Part shown: in pieces, positions 22,901-36,600 of the stretch
How the letters are laid out: each line of letters begins with the position of its first letter
How positions within the stretch are numbered: position 1 is the first letter of the stretch
Assembly (NCBI GenBank): GCA_002205965.3
Contig: NADL03000740.1
Location: forward strand, 558,001-622,000
DNA length: 64,000 nt
DNA from: Kappaphycus alvarezii
Lineage: Eukaryota > Rhodophyta > Florideophyceae > Gigartinales > Solieriaceae
Reading direction: 5' to 3'
Translations under genes and position numbers: made by a program
The notes under the pieces: generated by a model
The model's database searches: none
Told to the model about the DNA's origin: nothing
What the model saw: only the letters and a program-made list of their open reading frames with translations

Positions 22901-25900
22901 CTACAGTATTTAAGAAATACTGCGAGCTACAGTATGATTCTTAGGGCAAAAGAATGCATATGAGATAACGTACAATTTCTTCGAAAGATTTCCAGGATAG
23001 AGAGCTACCACTGCAGGTAGATCTTTGAGACTATTTAGATGAGTCGTTGTAGCTGAGTAGTGGAAATAAAGATAAGACAACGGAAATGACCTCGTAACGC
23101 CACGTTTGATCCAAATATGCATTAGAGAACACGCAGAAACCAAAAACATTGAAAAAAGGAGTCGATTGTAATGCAGAACTTGCACAAAATTATCAAAGAA
23201 AAGAATGAAGTTTCTAGAATAAGATTGCTAGTTGAGAAAAGGAGTCACTCATAGCACATTTTTCAATTTCTGGAAGAGAATGTGAAAAAATTGAATCGTC
23301 GACTATCTCAGAGAAAAGTACTCGCAGTTTTTTGAAAAGGAAGTTGCGAATATAGAATTATTTCGGGATCATATTAAGTAGGAGCATCGGGAAATGAGAA
23401 ATATCATGGTAAACGAACTAAATTAAAAGCTTGTGATCGAAGCAGCAGAACAACAGGATACGTATTCGTTCATATTGGACAAGTTTCAGTCTTACTGAAA
23501 TAGTGGTTTGGCCAACATTTTTGCCCGTCCAACAGCGTAACCTCTTGTGAGCCAGAAAAATCTCATAAATTATCCATTGAAGGTTGTGTACCACTTTTAC
23601 TTTGATTTCCGCATAGGTACTATTCGATTCTTCCACTATATAGTTCGGCTACATCGTTTGAAATTTAATATCAGAAATACCGATTTCTCTCTATGCGATA
23701 TATAAAAACCTCCTCTGTCGTCATTTCTGTCTTCATTTCGTTTCTTTTTTACAACCTTGTCTTATAGGAAAACCTCACAAACCGTATGCAAATTTCATAT
23801 TCTCTACATACTAGATATCGATAGCTGTATATAAAAGCTTTAAAAGACGAAACGAAAAGCCAAGAACCGTTTGAGCCTTCTCTCGGAAAAATTATTGCCT
23901 GAGGCAGTAAAAATTCTGCTTCTTTGTAGTTGGCTCTGAAATTCTTTTCACAAAAACTTTCCATTACTGATAAATTTCATCTGTAAGTATGTAATGAAGT
24001 CGAATAACCTTCCATAAATGCCGTTGCAAGGACCCAAAGGAGGAAACCTTCAAGCAAAAATCTCTTGAGAACGATTAGTCACTTCTAAAATGTTGAGGTC
24101 AGTAATTTCGAAAGTCAGCCCGAACTAGAAGGCCTATATGCAAAAATATAATGCACATATTTCTTTCATCAGAAAAGTCGGAGAACTGTATCCGATACCT
24201 TCATCTTTTCTTTGTCCCCCGCAAGATGATTGAGTATCCTGCGGAGCTCCGCTTTCCCCAGATATTCGCGACGAGCAGAACTAACAAGGCTTCGGCCAAC
24301 GCGTGCGTTCTCTTTTCCATTACCTATGAAGCTACCCGTATCCCGTGGACTGTATACCTATCGCTTTCCTATAGCGTCACGTTTTTTCAGTACACTCTCA
24401 GTGTTTATTCTGATTTTTCAAGTCACAATCAACCAGTCTTCCGGAATATTGAACTTCTTCTCATGACAGGGCATAAAGAGAAAGAATCAGTTCATTCCAC
24501 AGTAGAACACTGCTTTTCCTATCTTAGCCTTTTCATATTTCACAAACAAATTTTCGAGCAAACAATCTTTCGAGCGGATTCTATGTGGATTAACTCTTGA
24601 AACGAGAAGCGAGCTTCGGAACGGAAGCGAAGAAAGGGTGTGCTACAGCTCTATAAATATGTTTCTTTTTTCAATCATTATCGTTATTCTCCTAAAGTCG
24701 CTCCACACCTCTCCCTGTTGCCACTATCTCTTCCAACCTATCATTTTCACTCCCTATCTCTCCTCATCTCTCCGTTTCGCTCCTCATCTCCATCCATCTA
24801 GATAAACATATACTCAGTCAATTCTACCGTCAAAAAGAGAGTCTACCAAAGAACATCAAATATTTCACTTCCATTTTTCAACTTTCTGCGAGCGCTTTTA
24901 CCTACACAACGATCTGTAGCAAAATTAAACCCACGGTCAGCTGGGGCGTTCCCGTTTCCTCTAGTATTCTGACTTGACATCTCCAATCTCTGCTCCAGTA
25001 CTAAGCAAGCGCCCAAAGCGAATCAACAGTTGAAATTTATCTGCACTAAATCGTCCAACTGTAGGCTTTACGGAAATGGGATTACAAAATTATTATCGTC
25101 ACATGTTTTATCACCACCATTGATACTAAATTTCTCCACTACCACCTCCTTCATAATCTACAAGTTTTACCTAATCCCGAATTTTATCTAAAAAGCCCAA
25201 AAAGCTGCTTTATTCTGAAAAATGTTGATATTTTTAAGCTTAAAAAATCTGCAAAGCAATCTGAGAACGTAGATTTAACTTTCTAATTTGATTGAAGAGG
25301 TATTAACGATGAAAGACGATGTCACCAGAGCTTCCTCTATTTATTTGCCTCTGAAGCTCATACTCAACCAACTGCCTCTCAAGTAACCATCGAAAACAAG
25401 CTGAGTTTGGGCTAGATCTAACGCAGAATCACTAGAAAAACCCCTTCAAAATGCGTGGCCCCTTTCATGAGCGCTCAGTAAAATCAAAGCACGTAAAATT
25501 AGGCTAAGATAGGTGAGAGATTGGCCTCTGATGCGAAGAGAGATAATTCAAGTAGCAGGAAGCTCCTGTCTTCTCGCAAGTGAATCGGTATCGCCATGTT
25601 TTAGTCACCATGCGGCATTGAATCGTTCTTAACATGCGCACCGAGTCTACTTGGGTGTTTTCAGAGGCCATGTGGACAGTTACCGTGAGTTTCAGAAAAT
25701 ATTTGCATATTTTAAAGTAAAAATAGTGAAGGGAGTAGAAATGCTGTCAACATAAGTGGAGCTAGGCCGGAGTGAATACTATCGTGAAAATAAAAGGCCC
25801 AGGAAATGTCACATCTTTTCCATCAAAGTATTATCCGTTCTGCTATCTTGATAATCTATTCATTGGCTACTTAAGAGCTCTACATATTTTAGTACGAAAT

Positions 25901-28900
25901 CCTCATAGAAATGTGAAAGATCAGATTGTATATTATCTGAGCTCTGAAATGTCTTACGTGATGTGAGAAATAATCAGTTAAACGTTTCTTGTTTTTTTAA
26001 ACCACATTGAGTACTTACTTTTATGACTTTACATAGTAGAACTTGCAACGATACCCTCTTAAAATAAAATATTATGATTATTATCTCAAAATTCGATATA
26101 TTCCGTCAATCTTAATTGACAGACTGCTATAAATCTTAAATCAAGAGCTGCTTTTAGATTGGATACCCCTCATTTTAAATGTGTTTCTTTGTCTATTAAA
26201 AGCTGATATGTAGTAATAATAGCTATACACGAAATTTTTTTGCTATAAAATTACTTTTCCATGAAAAATTTCCGACAAAACGACAATTTAGTTGAAAGAG
26301 TAATGAAGTCTACTGGCTGACAGAAATAAAGTAACCCATTTTACTCGGCTGAACAGACTTCGTAAGCACAGAGAGGATACGTGTCGCTTTTTGGGAGCTT
26401 TGATATACTAATATCCCAAGAACAAGTTCATGCCACTTTTTGCAATCCAGAAAAATGTGATAAATAGGAGTGATACATCGGATAGGGACAAATTTTCCAC
26501 CTAGTGGTACTCAATTAAATTCGATTGCTGTAGTACAGTATACCGTGTATACTTTGGATAACTCTTCACCCACATAAAATACCCAAAACTGTATTAATCA
26601 CTGTATTTAAGCTGGATAAGCCCAGTTGAATCATAGATTAGTTACATCTATCATTAATAAATTTGTGGCAGAATTATGTATAGCAATCTAAACCTGCCAG
26701 ATAATTCACCGCAAAAAATATGAAGAAGCGGCTGCTTGTGTAATCATTGTAGAATTCGATAAAGTTCGAAGTTTGAAAACGGTGAAATAATATTTTCGAA
26801 TAGCCGCCTGAACTTTTCTATTATTTGGCCACAAATCCAATTAAGAAGAAACGTTCGTGGAGTACTGAAAGCGTAACAAGGATCGATAAAACGATATTCT
26901 CGACGTATCAGATAGAACGAACAAAGCGTTAACTCTTTTCATGGAATAGTTAAGGATATGAAAACTTTCCATGTCTTGCAGAAATTATCAAAGCCGAAGT
27001 GCTTTGATGATTTCAAATGAACTCAAAAATTCAAAATCATTTCAGATTTGCCACCCCTCTTATGAATTTTTGTGTATTCTTCGCAAACCTTTTTTGTTCC
27101 CGATCCTCATTAAGTTCACCAAAAGATATTCATTTTGTTCCATATGTCTCCCTTTTTTGCTTGCCGTACTTTCAGAAAAGCCGGATGGTTCCCATCAGCT
27201 TTTATTGCAAAAACTAAAGACAGAAAGATCCAGGGATTTGGAGCCGCTAGTGAAAATACCAGTTCAGGTAATCGCATCCATTTTCAAAGGGTAGATATGC
27301 AGCTGAAAATAGCGAACAGAATAGCTCATAGGTTTATGTAAACTCCAAGGCATAGTTCCATATTTACTCAAAATTGCCTTTGGGTTAATAGAGTTTTGGA
27401 TCAGCTCCTCCTTAAACCAGTACAAGTTCTCGCCCGCACTTTTCATTTTTGCCTATTTCAGATAGTCCAAGAAGAAAACACTCCAAAAAATGCGTGAAGA
27501 TGTGATCCATTTGAAAGACTTTAGTGTTGAATGTGGTAGTCACTTCATGCTTCCCTTATTAGATTTTTTCAAGATAGAGAAGGTTAAAATACTATATTAC
27601 ATGAACCATCCATTTTTTGAAAATTAGTGCTGTAGATGTTGAACATCAGTAAGACAATGCACTACTCGCAGTATTCCATTCTCAGTCGATGACAAATAAA
27701 TTTAACTATTTTGCGGTGAGTGGCCGAGATAGGTTCTGCAAGAGAATTTTGTCCCAGGAAAGGAATTTAAACAGCAGCCCTTCTAGAATATGGTCCTGCT
27801 GTATTCAGAACATGGGAATTTTTCAATGCGCTGTTAACAAAAATCATTGGTCACATTCATACTGGCTAAACAATGCTTATGCTTCGCACTTTAGCGATTG
27901 TTGGGTGCGGTGATTTACGAAACTAGCAGAGGATGCCCTCCGGATACTTCCCTGTTGAAACGTAGTTGTCCAGAAAGAGAAATATCTAAGAAGGGAGCTT
28001 TGTATGAGATTACAAGAACTGAAAAGGCTCGTTCAATACTTAACAAATCAACAGCTGGTAAGAAAAGATTGAAGGTTCTAAATATTGACAAGAGACGGTT
28101 GAGAAAGAATTTATGCGCCTTTTGTGTTGAGTATTTTGGTTGGTGAACTGTTTTTGTCACTGAAAAACAAATTTCCCGGAACGAAAGCCTGTTTTGGAGA
28201 TTGGCGCTGGAGAATCACACATGCGTGCATTTTTGATCCCAATTTGAAACGGGCTTCTGGCTGGCTACTGCAATTTCTCATATGCACTGTAGTGCATATA
28301 ATTCTTTTGTCTCGTATGAAGGAAGCAGGCATACCTTCGTGTCCATCTATGACAATGTGCAGCATTTCCACGAGGCACACGTATACCCTATTGACAAACG
28401 TTACAAGTGATACAGCGCAGGCACTATGGTGAATAGTGCAGGGACTGTCATGAGGTTTACAGGTACATGTTGTTGTAGTATGAATTTGAATGAGCTGGTA
28501 CATTTACAAAACTGTTGTGTGTATAATTGCGGTATTCTGGCAGGATGAGTTTGTGTGATGAATTTTGTAGTGAGTTGTAGTGCGTTTTTGGCTAGGTTAT
28601 CGTAGGATTTGGTACTGGTTGCTGCTGTGAGCTTGACGTAGTATATAATTGGCAGTTTGCCGAGCCTCCAAGTGAAATCCTAGCTAGAGTTGGTGAGCTT
28701 CCTTTACAAACGACCGCCCTTTCACTTCAAATTCTTACCTACCATTGCTTCTATAAGTGAAAGACACAATTGCAGTGAAAAATTAGCACAATTTACTACC
28801 ATATGAAATCGTGCACTCGTGCAACGGATGCAAACAACTTGTGCCAAGGCAAACCCATATTAGAGAAGATGCCTTCATATTTGATTTGAGGCAGATTTCA

Positions 28901-31617
28901 AGGGCCAGACACATGTTTCCGCCTCTATTCAGTCATTTAATAACATTTAATTACGGCTTGAGTCCAAAATAGCTCCGACCCGCTGCACTAATTGTCTTCA
29001 GATTGTACGGGAACGCTGAAAAGATGCTGTTTTTTGTCTGTCGCACATCAATTCTATGAATCACATTTCAACTGGACCGTGGAAGAGTTTGAAATGTTGG
29101 GGGAACTTCGAATGTAAACGACGACAGACATTTTTACTGGTTTTAGAAGCCGTAATATTGGCAGTTTTCCTATAGTATCGATATTTTTCACCATCTAGGA
29201 GCTGAAACAAAACCAATGAGCTTACAATAAGAAATATACAGCCCAAAGCTTCCGATCAAAAGGTTTCTGCCCCTAGCAATGAATTTACGTGCAAAACTAA
29301 AAATGATGGACAGAACCAGAAATCGGGGAGCGAGAAAGTGAAACAATGAAGGAGAGATTAAAGCATCAAGAGAAAGTTGAGAGAGGTGGAGGTGGTGTTG
29401 GATTTTACTCAGACGGAAGTATGAGCAATTTAATGGATTACATAGACCTCGAAGGGAGTTTACTGCTGCTTCCAAATGATCGAAGAAAGTTTCCAGAAGC
29501 AATTTAGATGAAGTTGATAGGCTAAGCCTAGAAGTGATTGGGTGATCTGAAAAGTTTGAGCTTATCTATAAGAGATCGTCCCAAACGCATAGGACTGTAC
29601 AGTGCATAAATCTAACCGTTAAGATCTACGTAGAACAGTTAGTTGCGGTAATTATTGTAAGCCGCATGGAGAGATTTTATTACTGGAATCAGTAGTGTGA
29701 TTACACTAACAAAAAACATGGAGACTTACATTGAGTACAATTTATCCTTCCAGAACGATCCTGGTATCACATATTTCCATTGGCAATTTTGTTTCTGACG
29801 ATTTTGAACAAATTGATTCGATCACTAAAACTATCGCAATTCCACTCAAATTTCATTCCATTCTGGATCATTCCTTGATAATATACCCATAAAGAAAATT
29901 TAGTGTAAAATACGTCGAATTTTCTCTGCGTAATTCTAGCAGCTCGACGGAAATAATTTTAAACCAAAGCAGAGTTGAAAAAGCCTTTATTAATCGTTCC
30001 AAAAGGGTAGCTGAGGTAAATTTTAGACCCCGATTGTCCATGGATATCAATCAATTTACGAAATAGTTTTAAACTATGTTGTAAGTCTTATATATCATGG
30101 CTTCATTTAGATGCCGGGAAGACTTTTATCATAAAGTAGATACTTTAATCAAATGGATGACCCCTTTTCCCGGATTATTTCACATAGAAAAAGAATAAAA
30201 AATCTTGTGCTGGAGTTTGGAGACTTCTTGATTGTACCTGGTTTGAATGGAGTTATCCGAATTTCAGGGCCCTCTCCAAATACACAGAATGGGCTCTGAA
30301 CATCTGACCACTCTTCGTAGCGGCAGCAGACTTCTCGGGTGGTCGTTATGATAAGGAGGATCAATGATTTTCTAAAACCATTTCTACGACGAAATTCCAC
30401 GCGAAGACGAAAATAGTTGCCTTGGAAAGCTCCATTGGACTGAGGAATCTATTATCCGGCTTCTATTCAATTGTGACCCCACAAAGCGCAGTTTTTCCAC
30501 TGAAATGCTCCTTAAATTCAAAACATTATCCATTCAGAAGCATGAAGCTATTTTAATTGCTTATATCATTTATAGGCTTCAACAACTTAAAAAAGTGACG
30601 AGGCAGTGAAAGAGGCCAAATAATAACTAATTTTCGGTATCTTACACCAAACTAACAAAATAAAGTACATGGGAAACACTTCATTCATTCTCTAGTACGA
30701 GTAATTAGTATTGTTTTCTTCGCTCATACTACAAAAGACGCTACCTCGCGAACATTAAGCATAGTTCGTCTATAACTAACTTTAAACTTAATCCAGGGTA
30801 TTCTTCGGAAGTGTTTAAAATCGGAGATGCAAAAATGTATGATCGAAAGCTGTCCCGACCTCTGATCTTCTCAACGGACAAGTGATTGATGGTAAGAGGA
30901 AGCAGGTACTCAAAGGCAACATGCAAAGTCGATCTGAGGAGAAGCGAAAAGTGTACGTATTTTGACTTCGATGAGTGCAGCAGCTACCGAGGAAACAGAA
31001 GCTATGATCTTGAAAGAAGAACAGCTGTTAATTTCAGCAGTATTTGTCATTATTGCTGCAGATAAGAAGGGCTAAGTGACGAGCAAATGGGTCTCCTATT
31101 ATTAAGAAGCATAAATATTACTCATTCTAAGGGTTTTATGATGATACAGTTGCTAAGTGGCTACTTTTTTGCTAAATATTGGACAGTACGCAGCGATATT
31201 TTACCTTCCAATAAAGCAATGGCAATTTTAAAGACATTGAGAATGATGGAATAGAGATGTCAGTCTATATAAATATGAAGAAAACCCGGATTCAGACACT
31301 GCGCATGATGAGGAACTACCTTAAAACATAATTCAAATTCAACTCTCTGAGCGAGGCTATCGATCTTTATATCATGGTTATAGGGCCATGCGGGAGAGGG
31401 GAGTAGTGCTGTCAATAGAAAGGAGCCTTCATCAAATATTAAGTAGGCATAAGGCATTGAGTGCAATCACCATGGAAAATAGATCTCATTCAAAGAAGAT
31501 CTTTGTTGGTGACTCAATTTTGATGGACAAAATCAATTTTCTGGGTTATTTTCTCTCAAATGGGATTCAAACCAAATCCCAAGATCCACAATAGGAGGTT
31601 GACACTCAGGCGCCTAC
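22901..31617. other. AT-rich gene desert
   Basis: I found no recognisable gene in this stretch. The longest frames (24151-24600 plus, 149 codons; 26971-27294 plus; 28111-28503 minus; 29188-29502 minus) carry no motif and look like random openings in low-GC DNA. Pyrimidine-rich stretches occur, for example 24690-24800, and a purine-rich one at 29270-29420. Isolated TACAG/TACTG motifs lie near 22904, 26535 and 29595. Confidence 0.5.
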
Positions 31618-31766
31618 GCAGTGTTAGTCGACGTGGCTCTGAACTTTGGTGCTATGGTAACTGAGAAGTATGGAACAGATCGAGCGGTTTAATGCAAATG
31701 CATGTGGCAGCAGCAGTCATGTCTAATGCTGGATGCCTGTTGTCAAGTTTGCAACCAGCCCTTTAG
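31618..31766 (+). pseudogene. Conserved C-terminal peptide remnant, copy B
   Basis: The translation starts AVLVDVALNFG, continues EKYGTDRAV, then after a one-base loss in a T run near 31688 goes on LMQMHVAAAVMSNAGCL and ends LQPAL before a TAG at 31764-31766. It aligns throughout with the peptide encoded at 1873-2022. Neither copy has a start codon or an upstream domain that I can identify. Confidence 0.5.
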
Positions 31767-33119
31767 ACGAGATTGTGCCACACTAACAGTTATATTTAAC
31801 TCATGTAAAACGTACCGGTGGAAAGCCGATCCTTACCTTCCAAAAACTAAGAACCCCAAAATATTCCTCACTTAGAAACTATTACTTCTGCGTGCATCCT
31901 AACTGTGACGTACAGCACAATGTGTTAGGGAGTGATGTTAGAAGCTAAGCTTGAATAGTTCTATTCTTCTGCAGAAGTTACTCAGACTCAATTATTTCTT
32001 TGTATGAAAAATTTCGAAGGAATAAATGGAACATTAAATCAGCTCTCCCGTACAAAACTGTACGTTTCCACCAACATGACTCACTTCCACTCGTCCTTCG
32101 CAAAAACAAAATTATCCAAAGACTCTCTTCGAGTTAACGGCCTAGCTTTGCTGTACAGTGTTCCAGCAGACTATGATTAATATTTCAGGCGGGAGAAACG
32201 GGAACTATTTCGGGATTGGGCTCGTCATCAATTTAAGGAGGACGCGAAGGAGGCTAAAGTGGACGTGGGGGATCCGAAAATGAAGAGGACTGGGTGGAAC
32301 GGGTAGAGCAATTACTGGACAACCGGAAGGGGAGTTGTCGTGAGAGACGAAGAGGAGATTGAGGGTTTGATCGTAGTATTGGGCTCTTCCGTTGGAGATG
32401 TGGAGTATGTTAAGAATTGTAGGAAATGAATGGAATGTGAAGATATTTTAAGGAGGCTATTTACGATCGTGAGACGTTCGAGAGAATTTGTAGGGATTGC
32501 ATTGGAGATATGGATATTTAGCAGAATTTTTTCGGTACTAGCCTTGAAGATGGAGATTTTGAGGAGCAAATCTAGGTATATACCCTTATTGTATCTATTG
32601 TTAGTCTTTTTCGTCCTCAAAATCCCTCGAATTAATTTTATGGTATTTGGTATGTGTGTTTGAGACTTTAGCGTTAGCCAAAAAATCTACATAAGCTGAT
32701 TAGACCGTTTCTTCTAGGAGAGGTCAAGCAAGGTGATAGATAACTTCAAGTGCAGACTAAATTAATTGCATAGTTGAAAGTCAACTTCGGACCTAACAAG
32801 AGTATTTTTGACGTTATACGCTGAGCATAGATTATAGACCATACCCCTTATAGACTCGTTTGTAGACCCCTGACCCCTTTTCTTACCTACTTCCAATATT
32901 TGCCATTGTAGCTCTTTTTTCTCTTACCAAACCTAAGTCTTAAGTAATTGGTTCCAATAATCTCATCCTCGCTGGTTTATTTCTTTCAGCATTCATGGGT
33001 TTAAGATCTTCATATGAGTGCATACAGGAGAAGATAAACCAACGCCCTAAGGATGAAACCTGGCATTCGTCTATCCCCTCGCAGCTGGTACAATTTGATC
33101 AATTATCTACCGTGGAAGG
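31767..33119. other. Unassigned DNA
   Basis: Purine-rich sequence lies around 32180-32500. Its minus-strand frame (32312-32620) is a low-complexity serine, threonine and proline stretch and is not convincing as a gene. Confidence 0.4.
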
Positions 33120-33127
33120 AAGAGAGT

Positions 33128-33600
33128 TTTACTCAGTACTTATCTAGAGTGTGCACTGACCGACAGAATAGTTAGTTAAGATCTAGCTAGATGTTTCACG
33201 GCGGTGACGTTCAGTGGACCCGCTTTTTGATGGCCATCTCCATCGAAATTCCGCGAAGCGAAACTGATGCGCTGGTAGATGCGCGTGCGAATAGTAGCCC
33301 ACGAGGTGCTATACTCCTCAATTACTGACGCAGTTTCGAGAGAAAGAGAACCGAAGGAGATGAAAAACTGGGTAAAGTAATTGATAACTGTGGTCGCGTG
33401 AGGGCGGGAGGGGGCACCAAGTGCCTTGATAGCTTTTTTGAGGTGTTTTACCTTGTGGTGGTGCCTTAAGGCAGAAGCCCCAATAGCGACTTGTTGCTTT
33501 CTTGTGCCGAGACTGCCCGAACGGGTATGTAACTGCGACTTCACACGTGATGGGTCGATGTTGACACATAATGCTGCCGAGTACAGTAACGTGCATTAGA
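33128..33600 (-). mobile_element. Endonuclease-LINE 3' fragment, copy 3
   Basis: On the minus strand RPITCEVAVTYPF (near 33500-33545) matches RPIACDVAVTSPF of the copy at 53.4 kb and PIACDIVITSPF of the copy at 7.7 kb. The C-terminal part, FISFGSLSLETASVIEEYS then IRTRIYQRISFASR, matches FDSIGAASPEVMLFVEELV then IRSRIYRHISCILR of the 53-54 kb copy. It ends with the same 3' sequence (gtgcact...gagtaaaa) as the others. The 5' part is missing, as in truncated LINE insertions. Confidence 0.7.
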
Positions 33601-36600
33601 TGGAGTTCAGATCCAGAGTTTGCCCGATTTTAGGATTGAAAATATCAATGGTTGATCTAATTTCTGCGTCTCCCTGCGAAACAGAGGGCCGCTTATAAAC
33701 TAAACTCGCCAGCTATTCATATTGTCGAGCAGCTGACAACAAGGCGTATTGAACATCGTTTCGCCTCCGCCTTCCGCTCTGTAGTGCCAGAACGACCCCT
33801 TTTCCATTGTTACGAACGCGGAGATCCAAGCCCCGACATTGTCTCTATTTTTCGTTCGCATTCCGGGCCTATGCCCATGACCACACTTTTCAGTTCATCT
33901 GAGCACCACTTGCACAGTATCATTTACTCTGGGATTACTGTACTAGCTGTACTGTAATTGTACTACCCTACTGTCAAGCTACCTACATTGCCGTGCATTT
34001 GGACTGTGCAGCCGTGGCTGTACCCGTGGACCGTGCCACTAGAATTGTGCCCATACCAGTGGACATCGCCACTTGCTGAGTAACTGATTTTCCGTTGTTT
34101 TTCATATTTTTAGTCTATCTTTAATTTCAGCGGCATTTGAGCACTTTTTCCGTTAGTTCTATATACTACTCACAGTACCCCATCCTAAGGGCCCCTGCAG
34201 TAAATCCACCTTTACCGGCGCTGATCTCGGACCCCCGACCTTCGGACTCATCGCCATTCTCGGGCACGCCCTTGATCCTCCGAAACTGGTCACCCCTTTA
34301 CGCGCCCTTGTTTCGCGCTAACGCCACTTTTCGGTGTCCGAGCATGATCTCTAGCCGTAACCCGGAAACTTGCTTTACAGTCGCAGCTTTCCCATAGGTT
34401 CGCGCGTACGCTCTAACACCCCAGTTAATTATCTCCTTTTTTTTGGTGTTGTTGCTTTTTCTTTGCTCTCGCTTGTCGCAGTTCCGAATAGTCCACAGAC
34501 GTAGCCTTCTCCCTAAGTTGGTGCTCCCAGCGACCGCGTCGAGCTCTGGCACTCCGTCTCGTGACCTATCACTACACGCCCTTCAACTTTCTCCTCCGCC
34601 TCCCTTATCCAGATTCCCCTTTATGTCCTGCCTTCTTGTGATTCCCTCTTCCATGTTAGACCTTGGACAGTACTTTACTGCTAATATGCTAGCAAAGCGC
34701 TTTTGTTATTTAAGAGCGTTAGTACGAAAGTATTTCTATAGGTATGGTATCCAACTGTATGGTTATTTCGTACATACAGGCTCCAATCGGGCGTTACTCA
34801 GCCGTTGTGACTAGGTCAGAGACAGACTCCTACATCTGCGAGGAGAAGTTTGACGACGCTAGACCTCGCCCCCGGAAAACAGATAGCAGCAGTCAAGAGA
34901 ACGTCATTACGTACCTGGTATTGCAGTTTCTCGGTCTAGTTAGGCTTTTCACGAAATCGTGTCATTTTGTGCAGCAATCGCTGGGCTCCTGGTGTAACCT
35001 AGGTGATACCCTTGTCTATATTCTACAAAAAAAGATCTGGTGAGTCAGTTGCTGTTTTTACCCGTACACCTTCGAGCTAGAACGTAACTGTAAAAATTGA
35101 AAACCTACTTTTACAAGAATTGGAAAACTATTTAATTTTTTTTCCACATCGAATATAATGATGACAAGTTGTGGAAAATATTTTATCTGAGATGTTAAGG
35201 TTATAGTTTTTCTGAATCATTGACGAATATTTCATCTACTTTGCACTACTACTATTTTACTGAATTACATGTGAAACAATTTTATGTTTGACAGTTGATT
35301 TTTGGATCCTATAGATATGATTATTGGAAATATACTTCCTGCAAAGTATTATCTGTTTTTGACACACCTGGAAAATTATTCTATATCTATTAATGAGCGT
35401 ATATTTGAACTAAAATATTTATATAGCTGGGATTATTTTCTCGTGGCAGTTTCACTCTGTTATACATTTTAAATGGTCGTGTTTTGTTGGAATTATTTTG
35501 GAAAACCGTCAGGCCATCAAACCACGCTCATCGGTCTTTTATTATTGAAGTTTATTTCTATTCATTATTGCTTCAAGTCCTATTTCAGTCAATTTATTAT
35601 TTCTTCAATTGAAAGTATTTACTATTTTGGATCTGCCTATTCTAAAAAGATATCATCAACATCCCCAAATCCGGCGATATAGTAAGGTTAAGATCGGTGG
35701 AACTTCCTATATTCATGAAATCAAGTTCCTTCTCGCCTAGCTGAACTTCCCAGCTTAAGACTGCTTTTGATTTCCTTCGATCTCCTGCTACTGCAAGGCG
35801 CACGAGTGCTACACGATAAATGGACAATTGCCGAATAGTGCTCTGTAGTAAAGTAATATTAGAAGGGTGAGGCCCTGGGGAACATCCACATCCACTTTAC
35901 TATTCATATCCGAAACTGTTTCTATGCTTTACGCGCAGTAACGTGCCTTACAGTTCGAATAAACGAATTCAACTTCACACCTACCCGTTCTGGTGGAAGA
36001 TGGCAGACTTCTGCTTTACGCTTCCACAAAGAATTAGAAGAAGGCGTCATTCTGTTTGAAACACATAAATGGTTGGAAGTGGAGAAGATAAAGCTGTAGA
36101 CGAAGCTAAGGAGGGACCCGTGGAAAGGGTTTTATCAACCTGGAAAGAAAGTAATGTTTTATATTTCGAAAAACTCAAAAATTCAATTATGCGAACGATA
36201 AAAAATAAAGATTAATTAATCAAACTTTGTCTTTTGATCAAATTTGGATCTTATGGGTTGACTGAAATTTCCTTTCTGTAAATCTGCGGCAATAAACTAA
36301 TTGCCGGCTGTGACCATTTTCCGCTCCGAAGGCGCTTTTTCATTGGGCTTGGGACGACTAGAACTCACCTTAAGGGCTTCTTTCTACCTGCTTTTTCTCT
36401 CCTTTGAAACCTTCTTCCTTCGAGATTCCCTCCTACATTACTGCCGTCTCCTGGTATCCTCTCTGCAGCCCCGCTTCTGACGTTCGCCTCAACTTTTGTG
36501 CCCCCCTGCCCCTAACATCTCCAGCCTTGGCATCAACCGATATCTTCTTCCCATCTCCACTATTTTCGATGTTTGCATAAATTTGCTTCACTTACCCACC

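Noticed and set aside
24151..24600. 149-codon open frame as a gene
   Set aside because: It lies in low-GC DNA with an overlapping frame in another register, has no motif, and its composition follows the local base bias.
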